The position numbers and the translations under genes were made by a program. From Natrialba swarupiae (lineage in GTDB: Archaea; Halobacteriota; Halobacteria; Halobacteriales; Natrialbaceae): a stretch of 64,000 nt of DNA. The DNA lies in assembly GCF_008245225.1 (NCBI RefSeq), contig NZ_VTAW01000015.1, forward strand, positions 34,067 through 98,066, read 5' to 3'. The notes under the pieces are model-generated. The model ran no database searches and was not told the DNA's origin. It was given only the letters and a program-made list of their open reading frames with translations. Positions 26,263 to 33,660 of this stretch are shown here, one piece after another. Positions within the stretch are counted from its first letter, which is position 1, and every line of letters begins with the position of its first letter.

Positions 26263-27015
26263 ATGCCGCGAATCTCCGTCTGCCTCGAGATGGTCTACGA
26301 GGACGAATCGTTCGCGCAGCGCGTGCGCCGGGCCGGTGCCGTCGGTGCCGACGCCGTCGAGTTCTGGGGCTGGCGCGAGAAGGACCTCGACGCCCTCGAG
26401 TCGGCTGCCGCCGATGCAGGCGTTCCGATCATCGGCTGTCTGGCGGGGGGAACGCTCACCGACCCTGACGAGATCGACGGGGCCGTCGAGACGATCCGGG
26501 AGTCGATCGAGACGGCGGCGGCGCTCGGAGTCTCGACGCTCATCGCGACGACCGGCCCGGAGCAGGACGACCTCGGCCGGGACGTCCAGCGCGAGGCAGT
26601 CGTCGACGCACTCTCTCGAGTCGCTCCCGAGGCCGAACGGGCGGGCGTTACGATCGCTCTCGAGCCGTTGAACACGGCGGTCGACCATCCGGGACACTAT
26701 CTCTCCCGTTCCGCGGAGGGGTTCGCGATCGTCGACGACGTCGGTTCGCCGAACGTGAAGCTGCTGTACGAATTCTATCACCAGCAGATCACCGAGGGGA
26801 ACGTGATCCAGACGATCACGGAACACGTCGATCGAATCGGTCACTTCCACGTCGCCGACGTTCCGGGTCGACACGAACCCGGAACGGGGGAACTCGACTA
26901 CGAGACCATCTTCGAGGCCATCGACGACACCGGGTACGATGGCTACGTCGGCTGTGAGTTCTCGCCGACCGGCGACCCGGACGAGGCGATGGAGGCCGTT
27001 CTCGCGATGCGGTGA
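26263..27015 (+). CDS. Hydroxypyruvate isomerase-like sugar isomerase/epimerase (TIM barrel)
   Basis: 250 residues of the xylose-isomerase-like TIM-barrel superfamily. Likely metal ligands: Glu in ALEPLNT, the acidic/His cluster in YEFYHQQITEG, His in HFHVADVPGRHEPG, and Glu in VGCEFSP near the end. The closest named relatives are hydroxypyruvate isomerase (Hyi) and sugar-keto epimerases. It begins on the base after the stop of the Gfo/Idh gene. Substrate unknown. Confidence 0.85.
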   Translation: MPRISVCLEMVYEDESFAQRVRRAGAVGADAVEFWGWREKDLDALESAAADAGVPIIGCLAGGTLTDPDEIDGAVETIRESIETAAALGVSTLIATTGPEQDDLGRDVQREAVVDALSRVAPEAERAGVTIALEPLNTAVDHPGHYLSRSAEGFAIVDDVGSPNVKLLYEFYHQQITEGNVIQTITEHVDRIGHFHVADVPGRHEPGTGELDYETIFEAIDDTGYDGYVGCEFSPTGDPDEAMEAVLAMR

Positions 27016-27036
27016 TGTGGTCTCCTGTCCGCCGGA

Positions 27037-27909
27037 TCACACCTCGGTGACCGTATTCGAGAGCGTTCCGATTCCCTCGATGCCGATCTCGATCCGATCG
27101 GCCGGCTCGAGGGTGAACTCGTCGTCGGGGACGAGTGACGTGCCGGTCAGCAAGACGGAGACGTCGGGGACCGCGTTGTGTCTGAGATACCAGTCGACCA
27201 GCTCGTCGATCGAACGTACCATCCGACTCGTGTTCGTCGACTCGTCGTACAACACGTCGCCGTCTCGCTCGATGCGCATCCGGATCTCGAGGTCGGCGGG
27301 ATCGTCGATCGACGCGGCCGACCGAACCGCCGGACCGATAGCACAGCATCGATCGTACACTTTCGATTGCGGGAGATACAGCGGGTTCTCACCCTCGATC
27401 GCCCGGCTGCTCATGTCGTTGCCGATCGTGTAGCCGACGATCTCTCTGCCCGAGAGGACGACGCCGAGTTCGGGTTCGGGTACGTTCCAGTCCGAGTCGC
27501 CCCGGATTCCGACCCGGTCGTTCGGTCCGACGACCCGTTCGGGCGTGGCCTTGAAGAACAGCTCCGGGCGATCGCTGTCGTACACCTCGAGATAGAACTC
27601 CGGCTTCGAACTCTCGGCCTCTCGAGCCTCCTCGCTGATCCGATAGGTGACGCCTGCAGCCCACACTTCCTGGGGGGTTACGGGCTCGATCAACGACTCG
27701 CCGCCGACGTCCTCGGACGGAATCGGCTCCGCCTCGTCGATCAGTCGACGGGCGATCGTATCGATCTCCGTCTCCGCGACGTTCGACGCGTACAGGAGAT
27801 CGTCGAACGTCTGCAGGCGCGGGTTCGCCGTCGAGAGGTCGGAATACGCCCCGTCTCGCTCTCCGACGAGGTGCGTATTCCCGTCGACGGATCGTTGATA
27901 ATACCGCAT
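27037..27909 (-). CDS. FAH-family protein, 2-keto-3-deoxypentonate dehydratase-like
   Basis: 290 residues from ATG 27909 (MRYYQRS). The C-terminal fumarylacetoacetate-hydrolase fold has metal ligands expected in VPEPELGVVL and the GYTIGNDMSSRAIEGEN loop. As I recall them, haloarchaeal 2-keto-3-deoxy-pentonate dehydratases share WAAGVTY, the FFKATPERVVGP stretch and NPLYLPQSKVYDRC, so sugar-acid catabolism is the leading idea. It converges on the isomerase gene. Other FAH members hydrolyse acylpyruvates. Confidence 0.85.
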   Translation of the reverse strand: MRYYQRSVDGNTHLVGERDGAYSDLSTANPRLQTFDDLLYASNVAETEIDTIARRLIDEAEPIPSEDVGGESLIEPVTPQEVWAAGVTYRISEEAREAESSKPEFYLEVYDSDRPELFFKATPERVVGPNDRVGIRGDSDWNVPEPELGVVLSGREIVGYTIGNDMSSRAIEGENPLYLPQSKVYDRCCAIGPAVRSAASIDDPADLEIRMRIERDGDVLYDESTNTSRMVRSIDELVDWYLRHNAVPDVSVLLTGTSLVPDDEFTLEPADRIEIGIEGIGTLSNTVTEV

Positions 27910-28373
27910 ACCTCTGGTTCTCTCCCCGATACACATCAACGTTTCTGTAAGATTGGTATCTGTTTTCACCTGTTATCGGCGTCGTTCGGCGACGTGATTC
28001 ACTCACCGCTCGCACTCGAGCGACCAGCAGGGCTGCCGTCGGCTGTTGGTTCGCGATCGGGACTGCGATGACTGCCGACGATTACGCTCGGATGTGCCGA
28101 CTTTCGAAGCTCGAGTTCGTTGTCTTCGGAGTCGAGTCAGAATCGAATGATGATACAGTATCGGTTAGTTACGAATCAATTACACTACGTGTTCGTCACT
28201 CTCATCCAGCGCCGATCCACAGTCGGGGTTCGACGATCCCCATCCCGAGTCGCGGTCCCAGAACTCGTGAGCTGATTCGATTACGAGGGAAGATTCGGGG
28301 CGTCACTGTAACGGCGCGTACGGAAGTTGGATCGTGTCGGCGTCGACGCCTCTCTTTGCGTGTGTTGTGCCAG
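27910..28373. other. Intergenic region without recognised features
   Basis: 464 bases between the FAH gene start and the RidA gene end. It holds the FAH promoter. The open frame at 28068-28421 on the plus strand overlaps the RidA gene and lacks a family signature. Confidence 0.4.
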
Positions 28374-28748
28374 TCACTCCGTCGCGATTACTTCTATTTC
28401 AACTCCGATATCGATCGGTAACTCGACGACCTGTACGGCACTACGAGCGGGATACGGATCGCTGAAATACTCCTGGTAGACCTCGTTTATCGCGTCGTAG
28501 TCGTCGATGTCCGTGACGAACACGGTGGCTTTTACCGTGTTCTCGAGGGAGCTTCCCGCCGCCTCGAGGATTGCTTCGACGTTTTTCAGCGTCCGATGGG
28601 TCTGTTCTCGGATGTCCGTCGAAACGATCTCGCCGGTTTCCGGATCGACGGGCCCCTGTCCTGACACGAAAATTCGTCCGTCGTCGACGATCGCCTGTGA
28701 GAAGGGGCCGATACTCGCTGGTGCGTGCTCTGTTTCGATTTCGTTCAT
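28374..28748 (-). CDS. RidA-family enamine/imine deaminase
   Basis: 124 residues, standard Rid/YjgF length. The motif APASIGPFSQAIVDDGRIFVSGQGP and the substrate arginine near the C-terminus (YPARSAVQVVELP) are present. RidA proteins hydrolyse reactive 2-aminoacrylate-type intermediates made by PLP enzymes. It is divergent from the IclR gene at 29123. It could protect against products of the SelA-like or dehydratase enzymes nearby (inference). Confidence 0.92.
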   Translation of the reverse strand: MNEIETEHAPASIGPFSQAIVDDGRIFVSGQGPVDPETGEIVSTDIREQTHRTLKNVEAILEAAGSSLENTVKATVFVTDIDDYDAINEVYQEYFSDPYPARSAVQVVELPIDIGVEIEVIATE

Positions 28749-29122
28749 TCGACGGTACGAGATCGATCACCGCGGGGTAATAATGGCTTCGATCTCGTGG
28801 ATTCGTCACGCGCAGATCGGAACTGACTGTCCATCGACCGCTCCGTTCAGAATCGGTCGTAGCGGTGGTCGTGTCGACTCACTCCTCGAGACGGGGCCGT
28901 TCGACGGAAACCGATTCTCGATCGAACGCCGGGGAGTTACCCATGTTCGAACGTCGGTTCGGCGGAGCGGTCGCTTGCGCTTCTCTCACCGGGCCTATTA
29001 CGAATGTATGACTGTAAATCCACGACGACGGTTTCAGCCATGCTGAAATCAGTGTCCCTCGAACGGGTTGTTCCATGAGAACAGTTATTACAATTCAGGA
29101 TAAAGTAGCGATAATCAGAATC
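28749..29122. promoter_or_regulatory. Divergent promoter region of RidA and IclR genes
   Basis: 374 bases. Holds an inverted repeat TTTCAGC-CAT-GCTGAAA at 29032-29048, about 75 bases before the IclR start, a smaller GTTC-N5-GAAC repeat at about 29071-29083, and AT-rich sequence just before the ATG. No gene seen. Confidence 0.45.
29032..29048. promoter_or_regulatory. Candidate IclR operator
   Basis: A perfect 7-base inverted repeat TTTCAGC-CAT-GCTGAAA lies upstream of the IclR gene. The related TTTCGAC-ACT-GCTGAAA occurs at 29907-29923, upstream of the enolase-superfamily gene, with the same spacing. Two matching sites around one regulator suggest a shared operator. Confidence 0.45.
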
Positions 29123-29878
29123 ATGCCCCAAAACGACGAAAACGCCGTCAAAACGACGGCTCGGTCGCTGGACATCATCGAAATGCTCCGGGAACTGAAC
29201 GGGGCTAGACTTACCGAGATCGCCGATGCCGTCGGATTGCCCAACAGTACGGTTCACAATCACCTTTCGACGCTTCTGGAACGCGGTTACGTCGTCAAGC
29301 AGGGACACCAGTACCACGTCGGACTGCGGTTTCTCGACTTCGGCGAATACGCTCGTCGAACTCGGGAAGCGTACCTGCCGGCCCAAGACGAGTTGGATCA
29401 ACTCGCCGCCGAAACCGGCCAGACCGCCTTCCTCCTTACCGAGGAAAACGGCGTCGGCGTCGTACTCTACGTCTCTCGAGCCGATGGGGCGGTTCCGGTC
29501 GACCTCCGCCCCGGAAACCGACTGCCGTTGCACAGTTCCGGGGTCGGCCAGGCGTACATGGCGTATCTGTCCGACGAGAAGATCGACGAGATCGTCGACC
29601 GATTCGGGCTACCCGAACGAACCGAGTCGACGATATCCGAACCGGCTGAACTCCACGACACCCTCGCTGAGGTCCGAGAACGCGGTATCGCGGTCGAGGT
29701 TGGTGGTCGCCTTCCCGGCGTGACGAGTATCGGCACGGCGATCAAAGACGAGAGCGGAACGATCGTGGCGGCGATCGGAATCGCTGGCGCTGGTGGCAGT
29801 TTCGACGACGTCGACGGCGCAATCGATCACGTCAAACACACCGCGAACGTCATCGATCTCCGTATTGCTCACTCGTAA
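29123..29878 (+). CDS. IclR-family transcriptional regulator
   Basis: 251 residues from ATG 29123. Winged HTH (LTEIADAVGLPNSTVHNHLS) followed by the IclR effector domain (LPLHSSGVGQAYMAYLSDEK). Followed 114 bases later by the enolase-superfamily gene in the same direction. Candidate operators lie before both genes, so it probably regulates itself and the downstream catabolic genes. Confidence 0.92.
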   Translation: MPQNDENAVKTTARSLDIIEMLRELNGARLTEIADAVGLPNSTVHNHLSTLLERGYVVKQGHQYHVGLRFLDFGEYARRTREAYLPAQDELDQLAAETGQTAFLLTEENGVGVVLYVSRADGAVPVDLRPGNRLPLHSSGVGQAYMAYLSDEKIDEIVDRFGLPERTESTISEPAELHDTLAEVRERGIAVEVGGRLPGVTSIGTAIKDESGTIVAAIGIAGAGGSFDDVDGAIDHVKHTANVIDLRIAHS

Positions 29879-29906
29879 CATCGCTCCAGAACTGTTGGGA
29901 ACTCGG

Positions 29907-29923
29907 TTTCGACACTGCTGAAA
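29907..29923. promoter_or_regulatory. Candidate IclR operator before the enolase-superfamily gene
   Basis: TTTCGAC-ACT-GCTGAAA matches the site at 29032 in 12 of 14 arm bases, with equal spacing. It lies about 80 bases upstream of the gene, whose TATA-like GATATAGG box is near 29972. Confidence 0.4.
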
Positions 29924-29992
29924 CGAGTTTGCTCTCGTTCTGGCTCGAACCTCGGATCCCCATCACAAGGATTGATATAGGACGCCACGAGC

Positions 29993-31120
29993 ATGAGGTA
30001 CATGACGATCACTGGCTTGGAGGCGATCCCCGTACGGATGGGTGTCGCCCCACTCGAGGAGGACCTCGGGTTGGCCCCGTACGTCAGCAATCACGATCAG
30101 GTCGAGTCGGTCGATCGCGTGCTCGTCCGACTGGAGACCGACGACGGAACCGTCGGCTGGGGGGAGATGTTGGTCGCCCTCAAATCGGCCACCGTCACGA
30201 AAACTGTCATCGAGGACGTGGTCGCACCGGAACTGATCGGCGAACCGATCGAGAACGCACACGCGGTCCTCGAGGAGTTTTACTACCCCTACGTTCGGAT
30301 CGACCCGTTTCTGGGCGCGGTCGACACTGCCGTCTGGGACGCCCTCGGAAAGAAAACCGACGCGCCCATCTCGGAACTGCTCGGCGGACGCGTGACCGAC
30401 GCCGTCGACGTCGCGTTCTGTCTGGGTATTCTCTCGCCCGACGAGTCCGCAACCCACGCTCGAGAGGCCGCTGAGGCGGGATTTACGGCGCTGAAGACGA
30501 AGGCGGGACCGGACTGGAACGTCGACGTCGAGCGGTTGTCCGCGATGTACGACGCCGTCGACGGCGAACTCGACTTCCGTCTGGATCCGAACCAGGGGTG
30601 GACGATGACCGAGGCCGTTCGTGCGTTGACGCGCTTAGAAGAGCAAGGAATCCTCCTCGAGTACATCGAACAGCCGCTTCGGACGGAGACGTTCGGGAGT
30701 TACGCGTCGCTGCGGTCCCGGACGCGGACGCCGATCGGCGTCAACGAGGATACGTACTTCAACGGCAATCTCCGGCAACTGCTCAAAGCTGACGCGATCG
30801 ACGCCGCCGTCGTCGATCTCGTTCCGGCCGGCGGTCTCTCGGCTGCTCGAGGGCAGGCCGCGGAGGCCCAGGCGGCCGGCGTCTCGGTCTCCCATCACTG
30901 CGGGTTCGATCTCGGGATCAAAACCGCGGCGATGCTTCATCTCGTCGGCTCGACTCCTGCCATCGATCTCGCGCCGGATTCGGTCTATTACGGGTGGGAC
31001 GATTACGTGATCGAGAATCCATTCGAGGTCGAGGATGGGGCGTATCCGGTCCCCACCGGCCCCGGCCTCGGGATTACGGTCGACGAGTCAGCGGTCGAAC
31101 GCTACCGTCTCGACGTATGA
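29993..31120 (+). CDS. Enolase-superfamily enzyme, mandelate racemase-like (sugar-acid dehydratase or racemase)
   Basis: 375 residues; ATG 30002 is an alternative start. Catalytic KxK is in TALKTKAG; metal ligands are the Asp in RLDPNQGW, Glu in YIEQPL and Glu in GVNEDTYF. The position that holds a second Lys in dipeptide epimerases is Asp here (VDLVPAGGL), followed by a His in VSHHCGFD: the Asp-His dyad of the mandelate racemase subgroup. That argues for a racemase or acid-sugar dehydratase rather than an Ala-Glu epimerase. Probably regulated by the IclR gene before it. Confidence 0.88.
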   Translation: MRYMTITGLEAIPVRMGVAPLEEDLGLAPYVSNHDQVESVDRVLVRLETDDGTVGWGEMLVALKSATVTKTVIEDVVAPELIGEPIENAHAVLEEFYYPYVRIDPFLGAVDTAVWDALGKKTDAPISELLGGRVTDAVDVAFCLGILSPDESATHAREAAEAGFTALKTKAGPDWNVDVERLSAMYDAVDGELDFRLDPNQGWTMTEAVRALTRLEEQGILLEYIEQPLRTETFGSYASLRSRTRTPIGVNEDTYFNGNLRQLLKADAIDAAVVDLVPAGGLSAARGQAAEAQAAGVSVSHHCGFDLGIKTAAMLHLVGSTPAIDLAPDSVYYGWDDYVIENPFEVEDGAYPVPTGPGLGITVDESAVERYRLDV

Positions 31121-31172
31121 TCGGCGGGAAGAACGCGGTCGGGATGCGAACGACTGGCAACGGGGATTCCGA

Positions 31173-32333
31173 ATGACGGCCGTCTGGGCGTATCCGTGGG
31201 CACTCCGGGAGACGGGATTGGACCGAACCTGCCGGGAGCTAGCCGCTGCGGGCGTCGATCGAATCAACGTCGCGGCTCACTATCATTCGATCAGGACGCT
31301 CAATCCCCGCGCCGAATCGAACCCCTTTACCGATTCACCCGGTGGATGTTTCTTCCGTCCGACGGGAGAGCAGTTTCGTGACTCCCCGATCGAGCCACCC
31401 GTCTGTGACCTCCCCGGGTCGTCCGATCCCCTCGACGACGTGATCGAGGCTGCAGCCGACGCGGATCTAGAGGTATCCGCCTGGACGGTCTGTCTCCACA
31501 GCTCTCGACTGGCGAGCGAACACCCCGAGTACCGTCCCGTCGGCCCCTTCGGAACCGAACACGAACACGGGCTCTGTCCCAGCAACCCGGCCGTCCAGAG
31601 CTACCTGTCGGCGCTCGTCAGCGCGCTCACAGACCGCGGGGTGAGTCGGATCGACCTCGAGTCGATCGGTTACCCGACGGCGTTTCATCCCCACGGCGAG
31701 TCCTACGGGCATCTGAAGAACTTCGCCGCGACCGACGATGTGAGCCGGGTCCTGCTCTCGCAGTGTTTCTGTGAGGCCTGCCAGGAACGGGCCGACGTCG
31801 ACCTCGAGGCGACTGCACAGTTGGTCCGGGATCTCCTCTCGCGGTCGTTGAACGGCGTCACCGATCCCCAGGAGACGTCGATAACCGACCTCGTGGACGA
31901 ACACCCGCGTCTCGCAGATCTACTGGCGTTTAGACAGGAGACGATCACCCAGCTCGTCTCGCGTCTCGCTGGGAGTAGCGGCGACGTCCCGTTGAACTAC
32001 TACGTCGCGGACGGATTGGGGAGGGGTGTCGACGACGGCCGGTGGGCGGGCGTCGATCTCGAACGACTCGCACCGCACCTGGATTCGGTGACGGCGCTGT
32101 ATTACTCGGACGATACGGCGATGACGGACGGACGCGTTCGCCGACTTCGGGACCGGACGGGGATCCGAACCGAGGCGGGGATCACGGTCGATCCGTCCCT
32201 CTGGGCCGACGAGTCGGAGTGGATGGAGGCGGTCGACGCGGTACTCGAGGAAGAGCCGGCGGCCGTCCACGTCTACAACCACTCGTTGATGACCGACGAC
32301 CACGTCGACTGGCTTCGGCGGGTCGACCCGTGA
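31173..32333 (+). CDS. Uncharacterised protein, probable TIM-barrel glycosidase-like
   Basis: 386 residues from ATG 31173. The sequence alternates beta and alpha units in a barrel-like way (AGVDRINVAAHYHS; VIEAAADADLEVSAWTVCLH; GVSRIDLESIGYP; LDSVTALYYSDD; ITVDPSLW). A FCEACQERA stretch may be a small metal or disulfide site. Order resembles proteins annotated as glycoside-hydrolase-like barrels, but I see no sure family motif. No signal peptide. It follows the enolase-superfamily gene by 52 bases and is likely co-transcribed. Confidence 0.7.
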   Translation: MTAVWAYPWALRETGLDRTCRELAAAGVDRINVAAHYHSIRTLNPRAESNPFTDSPGGCFFRPTGEQFRDSPIEPPVCDLPGSSDPLDDVIEAAADADLEVSAWTVCLHSSRLASEHPEYRPVGPFGTEHEHGLCPSNPAVQSYLSALVSALTDRGVSRIDLESIGYPTAFHPHGESYGHLKNFAATDDVSRVLLSQCFCEACQERADVDLEATAQLVRDLLSRSLNGVTDPQETSITDLVDEHPRLADLLAFRQETITQLVSRLAGSSGDVPLNYYVADGLGRGVDDGRWAGVDLERLAPHLDSVTALYYSDDTAMTDGRVRRLRDRTGIRTEAGITVDPSLWADESEWMEAVDAVLEEEPAAVHVYNHSLMTDDHVDWLRRVDP

Positions 32334-32362
32334 TCGGTAGCCGGACAGCGGTAGTAGAAGCG

Positions 32363-32370
32363 TTTATTTA
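32363..32370 (+). promoter_or_regulatory. TATA-type promoter of the NamZ-like gene
   Basis: TTTATTTA lies 27-34 bases before ATG 32397, the usual place for a haloarchaeal leaderless promoter. It suggests that the NamZ-like gene starts its own transcript. Confidence 0.5.
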
Positions 32371-32396
32371 CGATGGTCGTAGACTGATTTAGTAGA

Positions 32397-33569
32397 ATGG
32401 TTACACTAGGGATCGAAGCGTTTCTCGATGCGGATCGGGGACGAGTGTCTCCGACGGTCGGACTCGTTACGAACCCGTCGGGAGTCACGGCCGATCTCGA
32501 GTCGACGATCGATCTCTTGAACGGCAGTGACGCCGTCGACCTCGAGGCGCTGTTCGGTCCGACACACGGTATCCGTGGGAACGAACACTCCCAGGACGAG
32601 ATTACCGAGCATATCGACGAGAAGACGGGACTTCCGGTGTACGATCTGACGTCCCAGGGCACCGGTCGAAACGGCGGCCCGAACGGAACGACGGTCGAGC
32701 AGATCGCGAACCTCGATCGACTGATCTACGACATCCAGGAGGTCGGGACGCGCTTTTCGACGTTCGCTCGCGTCCTCGGACGCGTCCTCGCCGAGGCGGC
32801 GAAGGCGGACACGCCCGTGACGGTGCTGGATCGTCCCAACCCCATCGCCCCGTTCGGTTCTGCCGGGACACTCGCAGGACAACCCGGCGGGGCCGCGCTT
32901 CCGATCGTCCACGGGATGACGGTCGGGGAACTCGGACGCTACTTCGCAAACGAGATGGCCCTGGACGCCGATCTCAGCATCGTCGAGATGGAGAGGTGGT
33001 CCCGCGACCGGTGGTTCGACGACCTCGAGTTGACGTGGGTTCCGCCGTCTCCGAACATGCCGTCGTTGGATACCGCACTCGTCTATCCGGGGACGTGTCT
33101 CTTCGAGGCGACGACGCTGTCGGAAGGTCGCGGGACCACGAACCCGTTCGAACTGATCGGCGCACCCTGGGTCGACGCGACGGCGTTCGCGGCGATGTTG
33201 AACGACATCGATCCCCCCGGGGTGAAGTTCAGACCCGCGTATTTCACCCCCATGTTCTCGAAGCACGAGCGATCGGACGTCGAGGGCGTCCAGGTGCACG
33301 TACTCGACCGAGAGACGTTCGATCCGATCAGAGTCGGCGTGACGATGGTACTTACTGCATTTTACGAGTACGCCGAGTGCGGCTGGGTCCGAACCAACGG
33401 TGGCTATCCGATCGACGAGCTCACGGGTGGATCCGAACTGCGAACCGCGACAGCAGACGTTCGAAACGGGGCCAATCTTCGGATGACGATCGATCACGTC
33501 GTCGAAGGGTGGGAACGCGAGGCCGCCCAGTTTCTCGAGGAGAACGCCGAGTATCTGCTCTACGACTAG
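32397..33569 (+). CDS. namZ: DUF1343 protein, exo-beta-N-acetylmuramidase (NamZ/YbbC)-like
   Basis: 390 residues covering the whole DUF1343 family: GLVTNPSGV near the start, ALFGPTHGIRGNEH at 51-64, IYDIQEVGTRFSTF, VTVLDRPNPIAPFG, PIVHGMTVGELGRYF, then VPPSPNMPSLDTALVYPGTC and LSEGRGTTNPFELIGAPW. The bacterial member NamZ removes terminal N-acetylmuramic acid from cell-wall glycans. The bacterial consensus PEHG is PTHG here (residues 55-58), which could affect activity. No signal peptide, unlike B. subtilis NamZ, so it probably works on imported fragments. It stands 91 bases before the importer operon. Archaea of this group have no murein, so the role must be scavenging or a related glycan. 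Confidence 0.85.
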   Translation: MVTLGIEAFLDADRGRVSPTVGLVTNPSGVTADLESTIDLLNGSDAVDLEALFGPTHGIRGNEHSQDEITEHIDEKTGLPVYDLTSQGTGRNGGPNGTTVEQIANLDRLIYDIQEVGTRFSTFARVLGRVLAEAAKADTPVTVLDRPNPIAPFGSAGTLAGQPGGAALPIVHGMTVGELGRYFANEMALDADLSIVEMERWSRDRWFDDLELTWVPPSPNMPSLDTALVYPGTCLFEATTLSEGRGTTNPFELIGAPWVDATAFAAMLNDIDPPGVKFRPAYFTPMFSKHERSDVEGVQVHVLDRETFDPIRVGVTMVLTAFYEYAECGWVRTNGGYPIDELTGGSELRTATADVRNGANLRMTIDHVVEGWEREAAQFLEENAEYLLYD

Positions 33570-33624
33570 CGCCTCGCCTCGAGGGGTTCGTTGACGCCCT
33601 CGTCTCGGTCCCGCTCCTCGGTAG

Positions 33625-33632
33625 TTTTATAT
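33625..33632 (+). promoter_or_regulatory. TATA-type promoter of the muropeptide-type operon
   Basis: TTTTATAT lies 29-36 bases before ATG 33661. It fits a leaderless transcript beginning at the binding-protein gene and covering the nine coupled genes to 43038. Confidence 0.5.
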
Positions 33633-33660
33633 TGATCCAAAACAGTTCGCTACTCGAAGT

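Noticed and set aside
29993..31120. Assignment as L-Ala-D/L-Glu dipeptide epimerase (a murein-peptide enzyme)
   Set aside because: It would fit the muropeptide idea, but the second catalytic Lys expected in that group is an Asp, with a His after it, as in mandelate racemase-type enzymes.
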